Below, in pieces: positions 1 to 8,468 of a stretch of 64,000 nt of DNA; the first letter of the stretch is position 1, and every line of letters starts with the position of its first letter. The notes beneath the pieces are model-generated. The model did no database searches and had not been told where the DNA came from. It worked only from the letters and a program-made list of their open reading frames with translations. Where the stretch lies: the NCBI RefSeq assembly GCF_018619475.1, contig NZ_JAHFZG010000005.1, forward strand, positions 124,001-188,000, read 5' to 3'. The translations under genes were made by a program, and so were the position numbers. Origin of the DNA: Rhodomicrobium sp. Az07. Its GTDB lineage: Bacteria > Pseudomonadota > Alphaproteobacteria > Rhizobiales > Rhodomicrobiaceae.

Positions 1-1339
1 ATGGCGTTCGCGCATCGTGAAAGAGGCGTAGCACCTGCCCCTTGCACTCATCTGTCGGCGGCACATCGAAGGAAAATGAAAAGTTACGCCACTGTTCCGA
101 CCGTCCCACCAATTGTTCCGTCTCGCCAATGACGCCTCGTATTCCGTGCGCACAACGCATCTGCCATCGCAGGCCACGTTTACCGGCAATGGCGCCCTTC
201 AGTTTTCCTTCGATGCGGAAACTGCCTGCTGGGAAATATAAGATCTGCCTGACCTCTGGAAAAGTGATGCGCCCGTCCCCCATATCGACAAGAACAGCAT
301 GCTCCCGTTCGGACGCGAGAGGCGCGAATTCGACACTGGCGTTGACGGCGGGGCCAATTTGCCAGTCGAAAGGAAGGCCGCTTGGCTCACGCTCGAAATT
401 GGGATGCGTTATGAGGCCGATCGTTTCGTGTTCGGTTTGCGGCAAAAACTGCAACCACGCATTGTAAGCAAAGTCGATGAGATTTTTCTCGACCAACGTA
501 TCGAGGTAGGGAGCTATTTCGCGACTGGTGAGAGGGTTCGCAGTCCCCTTCAGCGCCACCATGAGCTTCAGCGGCGTGTCGATACTCCGCACATTTCGCG
601 GCAGCCTTGTAAAAAAGGACGGCCGCCAGGCGGGCGCTCGTGCCAGTCTCGGCACCAGGAAGCGAGAGCCTTCCGGGTCCTCAGCCAGATGCGTCAGATA
701 GCTGAAGACGTACAAAGCCAATTCCGGCCGAAATTGCAGCAGTATTTCCGCATGGCCGAGAACGCCTTTGAAATCATTTCGCAGAAAACTGTCGTTCAGA
801 AGCCAGAACTGTGCGATGGCGTCGCGTTGCGAGCGTCGAACTGCTTCCCGCATGAGAATGCGAGCGCGATCGGGCTTATCCGCGATTTCACCGAGCATGC
901 GAAACGCCGTCGCGTTCAAGGGATCGTTTTCCAGGGCGCGCGTCGCCAGCGAACGAATTTCATCCCTCAGGCGATGTCGGTCGATGCTGTCCGGGGCCGC
1001 CGCCGGTTGAGCCGGTGGGAGGCTCCCTATCGTATCCCGAGACGCCTCAGCTTGGTCGGAGGCACCCTTTGTGCCCTGCTTGAGGTTCAGATACTGGACC
1101 CGAAGCCTTTCCGCTTTCGCAATCAAGGCCGCCGGGTTCGACCCGTTGAGACGTAAAGCAAGGTCGGGATCGTGAGGCGCGAGCGCATAGGGCAGGCTCG
1201 TTGTCGCAACCAGCCAGAGCAGAAAAACCCCGAACGCGCTCAAGAGAGCAAATCGCCGCGGGTTTGCCCTGACGGGCGAAAATGCGCCGATCGCGATCCG
1301 AAGAGCTTTCGCATATACGGACTTTGAACTTTTTCTCAT
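1..1339 (-). CDS. Membrane-anchored protein of the exopolysaccharide locus, partial (C-terminus off the window)
   Basis: A minus-strand frame begins at ATG 1339 and stays open for 446 codons to the window edge without a stop. The protein has a basic N-terminus and one hydrophobic segment at about residues 29-47 (ALLSAFGVFLLWLV). An alanine/leucine-rich helical region resembling tetratricopeptide helices follows at about 55-230, then a C-terminal part that looks beta-rich. Its start overlaps the stop of the upstream J-domain gene by 4 nt (ATGA), so the two are probably translationally coupled. I do not recognise the family. Its position downstream of a polysaccharide copolymerase suggests a role in polysaccharide export or its control, which is inference. 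The frame has sensible codon use throughout, so I believe it is real. Confidence 0.7.
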   Translation of the reverse strand, partial: MRKSSKSVYAKALRIAIGAFSPVRANPRRFALLSAFGVFLLWLVATTSLPYALAPHDPDLALRLNGSNPAALIAKAERLRVQYLNLKQGTKGASDQAEASRDTIGSLPPAQPAAAPDSIDRHRLRDEIRSLATRALENDPLNATAFRMLGEIADKPDRARILMREAVRRSQRDAIAQFWLLNDSFLRNDFKGVLGHAEILLQFRPELALYVFSYLTHLAEDPEGSRFLVPRLARAPAWRPSFFTRLPRNVRSIDTPLKLMVALKGTANPLTSREIAPYLDTLVEKNLIDFAYNAWLQFLPQTEHETIGLITHPNFEREPSGLPFDWQIGPAVNASVEFAPLASEREHAVLVDMGDGRITFPEVRQILYFPAGSFRIEGKLKGAIAGKRGLRWQMRCAHGIRGVIGETEQLVGRSEQWRNFSFSFDVPPTDECKGQVLRLFHDARTP

Positions 1340-1959
1340 GGACGAAATCCGAACAGATTCAGAATGTGGCTCAAGGCTGCGGGCCGTCGGCGTGCGCGAG
1401 GAACCGGGCGCCTCGCTCGCGACCTGGTCTCTGCCATCGCCGGGGACGCGGCTTTCCGGCTTAATCTGGATCCGGCCGGCAGCTCCGCTTGTGTGGCATT
1501 GCACTCCGTTTTGACGCGCGTTACATCATAGGCAGAGCGACGCGCCTGCGATTTAAGGGTTTCCCAGGCAGCCACGACACGGTTGGCGTAAACACTGCGG
1601 TTGAAACCGCCGTCGCGTTCTTGAGCCGTCATCAAATCCGGATGAAGCCAGCGCATGATGAGCGCCATATGCCGCCGGAGGTCTTCGATGGGCGCCGTGG
1701 GGTTTGCCCCGAGAACTCTATAAAGGTCGGCCCCCTCATCGAGCATGATTTGCTCAATGAAAAATCCAGCTGCTTTCCTGAGCGTCGCTTGCGTCTGGCC
1801 GGTGATGGCCGCGGCTTCGCGAAGGGCTTCGGGGTCGTTCGCTGCGACCTCAAGAAGGAAGGTGATGCCGTGCGGCAAAGGATGGCGCCGCGCCTTGCGC
1901 GCGATGTGGGGATACAAGAGCATGCCAAGAGCGGCGGCGATCGCTTCAGGGCTTCGCAT
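1336..1959 (-). CDS. J-domain (DnaJ-like) protein in the exopolysaccharide operon
   Basis: The 207-residue protein carries a J-domain-like segment at about residues 79-145. It begins LYRVLGANPTAP and contains the HPD tripeptide (RWLHPD) that J-domains use to stimulate the ATPase of DnaK-type chaperones. The helix after HPD (VVAAWETLKSQARRSAYD) fits helix III/IV of the fold. No zinc-finger or substrate-binding DnaJ domains are present. The N-terminal 75 residues look like a separate helical domain. It starts 3 nt after the kinase gene stop and overlaps the next gene by 4 nt, so it sits in the middle of an apparent three-gene operon. Its client is unknown. The J-domain call is good; a function in polysaccharide assembly is inferred from context. 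Confidence 0.75.
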   Translation of the reverse strand: MRSPEAIAAALGMLLYPHIARKARRHPLPHGITFLLEVAANDPEALREAAAITGQTQATLRKAAGFFIEQIMLDEGADLYRVLGANPTAPIEDLRRHMALIMRWLHPDLMTAQERDGGFNRSVYANRVVAAWETLKSQARRSAYDVTRVKTECNATQAELPAGSRLSRKAASPAMAETRSRARRPVPRARRRPAALSHILNLFGFRP

Positions 1960-1962
1960 TGA

Positions 1963-4248
1963 TCAGTACCGTGCAAGCTGCGGCGTTCGCGATCCGCTTT
2001 CGGCTTCTTCGGCGTCCATATGATATCCGTACTTATAGTCGTAGCCTTCTCCATATGCGTATCCGACTGCTTTTGAATCGAACTTCGTGATTATCGTGCC
2101 GAGCGGTGTCACGCGGGCCATATGCATCCGGCGCAGCGCAACACGAAGCGCACCTTTTCTGGTGTCACCGGCCCCGACGACGAAAACAGTGGCGGCTGCG
2201 GCGCTTGAGAGCAATTGAGCGTCTGCCAGTCCCAACACCGGAGGCGAATCGAAAATAATGAGATGGAATACATCCGACCCGAGCGAGATGAGCGAATAGA
2301 CCCGGGGACCACTGAGCAGATCGGCTGCATTCGGCGGAAGAGGTCCCGAGCCCATGAACGCAAGGTTGGGGTGATCGGTTCTCTGGACGAGGTCCGGCGG
2401 CATCGCGGCGCCGGTAAGGTAGTTACTGAAGCCCATCGAATTATCGAGGTGCAGCTTGATATGGAGAGATGGGCGCCGGAGATCCGCGTCAATCAGCAGA
2501 ACCTTCAGGCCCATCTGCGCGAAATGTCGAGCGATTGCGACCGCTGTAGTCGACTTTCCCTCACCGGCGCCTGCGCTCGTTACAGCAATTGATCGCGGTA
2601 ATCCCGTATCGGTCGAGAACTGTAACGCCGTCGCGAAGGAGCGATAGGCTTCCGCTATGTGCGAGCGGGGATCTTTCAGGACCATACTGAGGTCCATTCC
2701 GGATTCATCGCGCGGAATGATGCCCAGGGTGGGCAGCCCCGAAATCTCCTCCACCTCTTCGGGCGCCCGCACACGGTCATCGAGCACTTCGAGCAAGAGG
2801 GAGATTCCGACGCCGATGAAAAGACCGAACCCTAGAGCGAGAACCAGCGCGCGGCTAAGGCTCGGCTCGGAGGGAGCGCTCGGAAGCACGGCTCGGTCGA
2901 CGATAAATATATTATTTGTGCCAACCCCGCCAGCGATGTCGACCTCTTTCAAACGTTGAAGCAGGCTGTTGTATAAATTACGATTAGTCTCAACTTCTCT
3001 TTTCAAGATATTGTAGCGAATGCCTTTCTTCTGAAGATCGAGCACCTCGGCTCTAACCTCTTCTATCCTCGCCTTCATTTCATTCTCCTGCGCAAGAGAA
3101 GATTGATAGGCGGCCTTCAAGGAATTTCGGATCGCTTTGACTTCGGCAGCAAGTTGCCTGTCCACCTCTTTGATCTTGTTCGTAATCTGTACCATCTCGG
3201 GATAGCTGGGCTTGAAGTTTTCTAGCTTCTGCTGATACTCGGTTTCGAGCGCCTTGCGTTGGCCACGCAAGGTATCCACAACCTGGTTTGTCAGGATCTG
3301 GGGCAGATTGATCGCGGTCGTACTCTCGACCTGCCGCCAAAGTTGTTCGTTCTTGATGCGCTCAGAGATCAACTGGCCGGCAGCGGTGTTCGCGGCGGCG
3401 AGGCTGCTTTCCGCGATCGATGCCTTGTCGTTGACATCGACCATTCTTTCCTTTTCGGCAAAATCGATAAGAATCTGTTCGGATTCCTGCAGTCGTATCT
3501 GCAGTTGCTTGATCTGATCATCAAGAAACGTTTTCGCGTAAGCGTTAGCCTCGAATCTCCGATTGAGATTTGATGCGACGTAAGCATCTGCGTATCCATT
3601 TGCCACGGTCTGAGCGCGCTGAGGATCGGGATCGAGATAGCGGATGTCGACGAGGCGCGAGCCGGGGACCGGTTTGATTGTAACCGCGTTAAGCAGGATG
3701 TCGCTGGCGTGCGAGATCCTTGCCGCTTGCGATGCCGTTCGAGGCTTCGAGAAATAGCCGGTTACCAACCTCAGCGCCGAAACATCCCGCGCCTTTAGGT
3801 AGCTATCGTCCCTGTAAAGATTGAGGGACGAGGCAACACGCTCCGCCATGGCCCGGCTTTTCAAGAGCTCGTATTGCGTGCGCAGGAAGTCGGCGCTTCC
3901 GGTGTCCGCCGAAATAGTCGTTCCGCTTTCGACAATCTTGGTCCCCTCCCGATCGATCTGAATTCGGACTTCGGCAGCGTAAAGCGGCGTCTTCAGCAAG
4001 GTATGGATCGCACCGAGAACACAAGTTGTTGCTACGGCTGCGAGTATAATCCACTTATGCTTGAGCAGAAGATGAGCGAAACGTCTGAAGGAGACCGCGA
4101 GTTTTTCCCCTTCTTCGGGTGCGGCTCCATATCCGATCGGTGGATAGCTGCCGAGCCTGGTCGGCGCCATTGCGTGCGCCTCGGCCCGAATCAGCTCCTG
4201 AGACCCGCGCGGGCGTTCGTCGCCCCCGCCCCGGAAAGTATCCTGCAT
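1963..4248 (-). CDS. Exopolysaccharide chain-length/export protein with BY-kinase domain (Wzc/ExoP type)
   Basis: This 761-residue inner-membrane protein joins a Wzz-type chain-length domain to a bacterial tyrosine kinase. Transmembrane helices lie at about 66-86 and 478-500, flanking a long periplasmic coiled-coil region. The cytoplasmic kinase has Walker A (AGAGEGKSTT), Walker A' (LLIDADLRRP) and Walker B (LIIFDSPPV). The tail is tyrosine-rich (YAYGEGYDYKYGYH), as expected for the autophosphorylated cluster. Family members control polymer length and export of Wzx/Wzy-dependent polysaccharide by cycling between phosphorylated and oligomeric states. The ATG at 4248 has an upstream AGGCGAG. 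It is the first gene of a minus-strand operon and is divergent from the polymerase and sugar-transferase genes. Confidence 0.93.
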   Translation of the reverse strand: MQDTFRGGGDERPRGSQELIRAEAHAMAPTRLGSYPPIGYGAAPEEGEKLAVSFRRFAHLLLKHKWIILAAVATTCVLGAIHTLLKTPLYAAEVRIQIDREGTKIVESGTTISADTGSADFLRTQYELLKSRAMAERVASSLNLYRDDSYLKARDVSALRLVTGYFSKPRTASQAARISHASDILLNAVTIKPVPGSRLVDIRYLDPDPQRAQTVANGYADAYVASNLNRRFEANAYAKTFLDDQIKQLQIRLQESEQILIDFAEKERMVDVNDKASIAESSLAAANTAAGQLISERIKNEQLWRQVESTTAINLPQILTNQVVDTLRGQRKALETEYQQKLENFKPSYPEMVQITNKIKEVDRQLAAEVKAIRNSLKAAYQSSLAQENEMKARIEEVRAEVLDLQKKGIRYNILKREVETNRNLYNSLLQRLKEVDIAGGVGTNNIFIVDRAVLPSAPSEPSLSRALVLALGFGLFIGVGISLLLEVLDDRVRAPEEVEEISGLPTLGIIPRDESGMDLSMVLKDPRSHIAEAYRSFATALQFSTDTGLPRSIAVTSAGAGEGKSTTAVAIARHFAQMGLKVLLIDADLRRPSLHIKLHLDNSMGFSNYLTGAAMPPDLVQRTDHPNLAFMGSGPLPPNAADLLSGPRVYSLISLGSDVFHLIIFDSPPVLGLADAQLLSSAAAATVFVVGAGDTRKGALRVALRRMHMARVTPLGTIITKFDSKAVGYAYGEGYDYKYGYHMDAEEAESGSRTPQLARY

Positions 4249-4605
4249 AGTTTGACTCGCCTACCCGAAGCTGCCGGTTGCGGTTTATGGATCGAATCCG
4301 CTGCTATGATCTTCGAAAAAAGGTGCCAGCCTGACTTGCGGACGCCGCCGATCATTCCTGACACTCCCCACTCCTGAGAGACAACCAGACCCGCCTTAAA
4401 GCAAGCCGTGCATCCGCCTCATCGGACCTTTTTCCACAATCTTGGATTGATCGACAGCCGCCGAAATGCAATCTGTGATTTATTTGTGCCACTTTTCGGA
4501 AAAAGAGATTATTCCATTAACATATAAATTGCTCGCGTGCTACCGAGCGTATAGCCCATGTATGCGTATCTGCTGCGTTAAAGCCTGAATATCTTGGAGA
4601 ATGCG
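4249..4605. promoter_or_regulatory. Divergent intergenic region of the exopolysaccharide locus
   Basis: About 357 nt separate the divergent kinase gene (minus) and the small exported protein gene (plus), and must carry both promoters. The right half (about 4430-4560) is clearly AT-richer than its surroundings and includes stretches such as TTCCATTAACATATAAATTG. I see no convincing operator or ORF here. Confidence 0.4.
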
Positions 4606-5037
4606 ATGAGAAACGCAAAGCATGGCCTGAAGAGGTTGGCGGAACGGTGCGCGGTAGCGGTAGGAGCTGCCGTCATGGCTACGTCAGCGCATGCAACCGT
4701 GTTGACGAACATCCAGGGCTCCGTGATGGTTGATCGCGGAAGCGGTTTCCAGCCGGTGTCAGTCACTTCGCCCGTGGTGGCGGGTGACCGCGTACGCGCC
4801 ATCGGAGGGAGTGCCGATATCGTTTACAACGACGGTCTGGTCCAGAAGGTGCAGTCACAGACCGTTGCCGTCCTGTCCAGGGGAGGTGCGGGTTCCGGTC
4901 CCGATGAACAAGGTGGTTTTTCGGGTGACTTGCCGCTGATCGGCGCCGCCCTCGGTGTCGGCATCGGTGCGGGCGTCGCGTTGGCGACGAACGACAGCGA
5001 TGATGATGGCGGTTTCGGCTTCTCGGTCAGCCCGTAA
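4606..5037 (+). CDS. Small exported protein of the exopolysaccharide locus
   Basis: From ATG 4606, which has a GGAG ribosome-binding site 6 nt upstream, the product is 143 residues; an in-frame TTG at 4594 overlaps that site and is less likely. It has an N-terminal signal peptide (VAVGAAVMATSAHA then TVLTNIQG). The mature domain, about residues 32-90, repeats short beta-strand motifs (GSVMVDRGSGFQPV, VVAGDRVRAIGG) reminiscent of the FecR-type beta fold. A glycine-rich hydrophobic stretch (LIGAALGVGIGAGVAL) is followed by an acidic/glycine tail. Its stop is 19 nt before the polymerase start, so they probably share a transcript. Its function is unknown. Confidence 0.75.
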   Translation: MRNAKHGLKRLAERCAVAVGAAVMATSAHATVLTNIQGSVMVDRGSGFQPVSVTSPVVAGDRVRAIGGSADIVYNDGLVQKVQSQTVAVLSRGGAGSGPDEQGGFSGDLPLIGAALGVGIGAGVALATNDSDDDGGFGFSVSP

Positions 5038-5056
5038 TCCGAGTCGGGGTAGGCTT

Positions 5057-6514
5057 ATGTTGTTCTGGTCGTGCGTCGCTGTCCTCGTGTTGGCGGTCCT
5101 TCTTGGAGGAGGGACCGGAAGCGGCTTTCTTGGGGATGTCGTGACACAGGCAGCGGCGGCGCTGCTGCTCTGTGTGGCGCTCTGGCCAAACCTGAAGAGG
5201 CCGGAGTGGGGCGTTCGCGAACGCACTATAGCGGTTGCTGTTCTCCCTGTGGCTTTGGTTATTGCCCTGCAAATTTTTCCGCTTCCTTTCCGCATATGGG
5301 CAGGTGGCGAATCCTTGCTGGCGCGCGACGGCGCGTCAGCAATTGTGCCGCTCACAGCTTGGGAGACGTTTTCTCTGACGCCTCAAGCGACCTGGGCAGC
5401 CGCCGCATCGCTCCTTGTGCCTATCGCTATTTTTTGTGCCGTTGTTCGCCTGAATTATCAGCAAAGACGAATGCTATGCTGGATCGTACTGGGACTTGGC
5501 GCCCTCTCTCTTGTGATCGGCTTCTTTCAGGTCGCACAGGGTACAGGAAGCAGCCTTCGCTTCTACAGTCGCACAAATCTGACTGAGGCCGTCGGCTTCT
5601 TCGCAAACCGCAATCACTTCGCGATTTTGCTGGTGGTTTGCCTTGTGTTGCTTGGCTACTGGCTGACCACAGCCAAAGTCGACCGTTGGGCCTTTTCTTC
5701 CAAGCTTCTTCTCTGGGTGGCGATAGCGCTTGTCTTCGTCAGTTTCCTGAGCGGGGTGATGTTGGCGCGGTCGCGAGCGGGCGTCTTGCTGGCTATGCTG
5801 GCAATCGGAGGCATAGCTGCGATATATTTCGCGTCGCGAAGGCGCGACGCAAGCGGCCAAGGCAATTACACACGAACGAGAACTGTCGTATCGGTCGCAC
5901 TCATCGCGATGCTTCTGGCAGTGCAGTTCGGGCTAGGTCGCCTGGCGACCCGCTTCGAAGAGGAGTCTCTCGACAGTCTGCGCCTCCGCTTTGCTGGTGC
6001 TGCGGCTCATTCTGCGATTAAATCCCTCCCCTTTGGCAGCGGCATAGGCTCTTTCGTGCCGGTCTATGGCGCGGTTGAGAAAAGCGATCACGTTCGTCCG
6101 TTATATGCCAACCGCGCCCATAATGATCTCGCTGAGATCTTTCTTGAAACGGGCATTCTGGGAGCAATCCTTGTCTTGACCTTTCTCGCCTGGTTCTTGC
6201 GGCTAGGCTGGGCCGTTTGGAGGACTCCTTCCGATCCCGAAGCTGCGGGTGTTACAGCGCTGAACAGGGCTGCGACGGTAATTATAGTCGCGCTGCTTCT
6301 TCATTCGCTTGTCGACTACCCGCTTCGAACAACCGCGCTCGCTGCCATCTTCGCGTTTTTCTGTGGCGTTCTGGCGATTCCGGCGACGTGCGAGCCTCCT
6401 GCCAGATTCAGGCATCGCCAGTCTCAGCTTCACCCCCGCGAAAAGGTCCGGCCAGAGGCGTGGGTCAGCGAGGTGACATGGCCAGAAGACTGGCAGAGGA
6501 CCGCGCCAGGCTAG
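5057..6514 (+). CDS. O-antigen ligase/polymerase family membrane protein (Wzy_C type)
   Basis: From ATG 5057, preceded by GGGGTAGG, the product is 485 residues; the open frame extends further upstream but that part overlaps the preceding gene. About ten to twelve hydrophobic helices are visible. A periplasmic loop at about 330-380 contains the RAHND motif (YANRAHNDLAEIFLETG) typical of the Wzy_C/WaaL superfamily, whose members transfer or polymerise lipid-linked glycans on the periplasmic side. Given the neighbouring chain-length kinase and sugar transferase, an exopolysaccharide polymerase role is likely. The stop codon lies at the edge of a long inverted repeat. Confidence 0.85.
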   Translation: MLFWSCVAVLVLAVLLGGGTGSGFLGDVVTQAAAALLLCVALWPNLKRPEWGVRERTIAVAVLPVALVIALQIFPLPFRIWAGGESLLARDGASAIVPLTAWETFSLTPQATWAAAASLLVPIAIFCAVVRLNYQQRRMLCWIVLGLGALSLVIGFFQVAQGTGSSLRFYSRTNLTEAVGFFANRNHFAILLVVCLVLLGYWLTTAKVDRWAFSSKLLLWVAIALVFVSFLSGVMLARSRAGVLLAMLAIGGIAAIYFASRRRDASGQGNYTRTRTVVSVALIAMLLAVQFGLGRLATRFEEESLDSLRLRFAGAAAHSAIKSLPFGSGIGSFVPVYGAVEKSDHVRPLYANRAHNDLAEIFLETGILGAILVLTFLAWFLRLGWAVWRTPSDPEAAGVTALNRAATVIIVALLLHSLVDYPLRTTALAAIFAFFCGVLAIPATCEPPARFRHRQSQLHPREKVRPEAWVSEVTWPEDWQRTAPG

Positions 6515-6588
6515 TGGAGCGAATTTGACGTTTGAGTCCCGATTGCTGCGGCTCTCGCTCAAATGTCAAAATTCGGAAGCTCCATTAG
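6511..6588. repeat. Long imperfect inverted repeat at the end of the polymerase gene
   Basis: The left arm at 6511-6536 (CTAGTGGAGCGAATTTGACG, then TTTGAG) pairs with the right arm at 6558-6587 (CTCAAATGTCAAAATTCGGA, then AGCTCCATTAG) across a loop of about 21 nt. The arm starts at the stop codon of the polymerase gene. It could act as a transcription terminator or RNA stabiliser, or be a dispersed extragenic palindrome. No T-run follows, so an intrinsic terminator is not assured. Confidence 0.7.
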
Positions 6589-6715
6589 TTCGGCTAGTGA
6601 TGCTTTGGTTCCGACATGCGCTTGCGAAAATGCAACAAGCGGATGCGAATGTCGAAAATAAACGCTAGTCGTTTCGGCCGGTTTTAGAGAGTTGATCTTA
6701 TTAAGGAGTATACTT

Positions 6716-8263
6716 ATGCGCCGCACTTTCCTGATCATTCTCGACGTCGGCTTTCTGTCCGTCGCGACGGCCTTTGCTTTTGTTCTTCGGGAGAATTTCG
6801 ATATTAGCTTGGCGCGGCTTATTGATTTCGGTCCATATCTCGTCGCCACGATAATCGCGTCCATCGTTGTTTTCTCGATTAGTGGCGTTAACCGAACCAT
6901 TTGGCGTTTCAGTTCGGCGCCCGACTATCTGCGCGTGATGTCTGCGGTCTCAGCGGTTGTAGTGGGTGCTGTCGCGTTGACCTTTGCGTGGAATCGTCTT
7001 GACGGAACGGCCCGCTCGCTCCCTTTCATCCAGTTGATCTTCGGAATAGCATTTCTCATTGGCGCACGAGCTGCTCATAAAATCAGACACGACGCGCGGC
7101 AGCATCGTAAGGCGTTCGGTGCTTTCCTTCAGCCCGCTTCACCGACTCCGCAAATTACATTGCTGGTCCTGGGCATATCGAAACTGACCGAAGCTTATCT
7201 TCAGGCGGTTGCCGAACTCGCGCCTGGGCGAATCAGAGTGGCCGGCCTCGTTGGCAGCACGGATCGGCATGTCGGCCGGCTCGTCGCTTCGCACCCTGTT
7301 CTTGGGGACACGGATGAACTCGATAGTATCCTTGACGATCTAGAAGTCCATGGCGTTACAATAGATCGCATCATTGTGGTTTCACCATTTCGTTCTCTGT
7401 GCGAATCGGACCGTGAGACACTGCTTCGGATTGATCGGTCACGTAGTATCGCGGTACAGTTTCTCGTGCAGGATCTCGGCTTCAATTGCGATGCGGTTTC
7501 GAAGACTGGCGGAATTGGAAGGCCTCAGCAGCCCTCGAGTTTGGCTTTTCAGAAAGTTAGTTTTCACATCACGCCGGAGACGCTCGAAAAAATTGCTCGA
7601 CGCCGATATTGGAGAATCAAGCGACTTGTAGATTTCTCGATTGCCCTTTCCGCGATCGTAATTCTTTCTCCGTTTTTGCTGGCATCGGCTGCTTGCGTGG
7701 CAGCGAGCGTCGGATTTCCGGTACTTTTTTGGCAGCAGCGCCCCGGTCTCGGCAGCCGGCCCCTCAGACTTTATAAATTCCGTACCATGAAGGCCGCCTA
7801 CGCACCGGATGGCAGGCGACTATCTGATGCTGAACGTGTCTCGCGTCTCGGAAGCTTGATGCGTCGCCTGCGCTTCGACGAGTTTCCGCAATTGTTCAAC
7901 GTTATTCGGGGAGATATGGCCATTATTGGGCCTAGGCCGCTACTGCACTGGGAGCAGACAGAAGCGCAAAGCGCCAGACTTTTGGTTCGCCCTGGACTAA
8001 CGGGATGGGCGCAGGTCGTTGGAGGACGCACGATTTCGTCGGACGACAAGGCGGCGCTTGATATCTGGTATGTCCAACATGCAAGCTTGCGTCTCGATAT
8101 CGAGATCGCGTTACGGACCGTTATCATGGTGATTTTCGGGGAAAGGGTTTCTAAATCCGACATAGAGAAGGCTTGGTGCGACCTCGGCGAGAGCGGGATC
8201 GTTCACAGATCCGGAGCAAAAATATCCGCGGTGATAGGAGGTTTCGCCGCAAAGGCCGGCTAG
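6716..8263 (+). CDS. Polyprenyl-phosphate sugar-1-phosphate transferase (exopolysaccharide initiation)
   Basis: The 515-residue product starts at ATG 6716 behind AAGGAG; a TTG at 6692 is in frame but lacks that site. Four N-terminal membrane helices (about 1-125) are followed by a cytoplasmic CoA-binding-like domain (about 140-275) and a bacterial sugar transferase domain (about 300-490). The transferase domain has a membrane helix after RRYWRIKRLVDF, then QQRPGLG, YKFRTM and PGLTGWAQV. The family transfers a sugar phosphate from a nucleotide sugar to undecaprenyl phosphate, the first step of Wzy-dependent polysaccharide synthesis. The N-terminal motif SGVNRTIWRFSSAPDYLRV also resembles the membrane domain of CapD/PglF-type proteins. 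Confidence 0.9.
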   Translation: MRRTFLIILDVGFLSVATAFAFVLRENFDISLARLIDFGPYLVATIIASIVVFSISGVNRTIWRFSSAPDYLRVMSAVSAVVVGAVALTFAWNRLDGTARSLPFIQLIFGIAFLIGARAAHKIRHDARQHRKAFGAFLQPASPTPQITLLVLGISKLTEAYLQAVAELAPGRIRVAGLVGSTDRHVGRLVASHPVLGDTDELDSILDDLEVHGVTIDRIIVVSPFRSLCESDRETLLRIDRSRSIAVQFLVQDLGFNCDAVSKTGGIGRPQQPSSLAFQKVSFHITPETLEKIARRRYWRIKRLVDFSIALSAIVILSPFLLASAACVAASVGFPVLFWQQRPGLGSRPLRLYKFRTMKAAYAPDGRRLSDAERVSRLGSLMRRLRFDEFPQLFNVIRGDMAIIGPRPLLHWEQTEAQSARLLVRPGLTGWAQVVGGRTISSDDKAALDIWYVQHASLRLDIEIALRTVIMVIFGERVSKSDIEKAWCDLGESGIVHRSGAKISAVIGGFAAKAG

Positions 8264-8291
8264 GTTGAGGCTTCCGGCGAAGCCGCCCGCC

Positions 8292-8361
8292 TATTCCGGA
8301 GATATTCCGCCCGGCGATTCCGACATTATCTCGCCCCATGGATTCCGGAGTTATCACGCCC
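8292..8361. repeat. Three imperfect direct repeats, possible insertion-sequence end remnant
   Basis: Three 21-nt units of the form (G/T)ATTCCG, then 7 variable bases, then a C-rich end finishing CGCCC, lie at 8292-8312, 8316-8336 and 8341-8361, with a period of 24-25 nt. Arrays of short repeats of this sort mark the termini of IS21-family elements. No transposase remains nearby, so I call this a possible relic in the gap between two convergent genes. Confidence 0.5.
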
Positions 8362-8468
8362 GGGGCGCGGGGCCTTGCTGGCTCAAGAATTTGACGTTGG
8401 TTTTTGTTGGTGGTCAACCCTCCTTCGCGGCTTGTTTGCCGCCGCTTCGCTCCGCTTTTCCTTTCCGG

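Noticed and set aside
8361-8468. Possible insertion-sequence coding remnant next to the triple repeats
   Set aside because: No transposase or helper-ATPase residues can be read in any frame; only the repeats themselves are supported.
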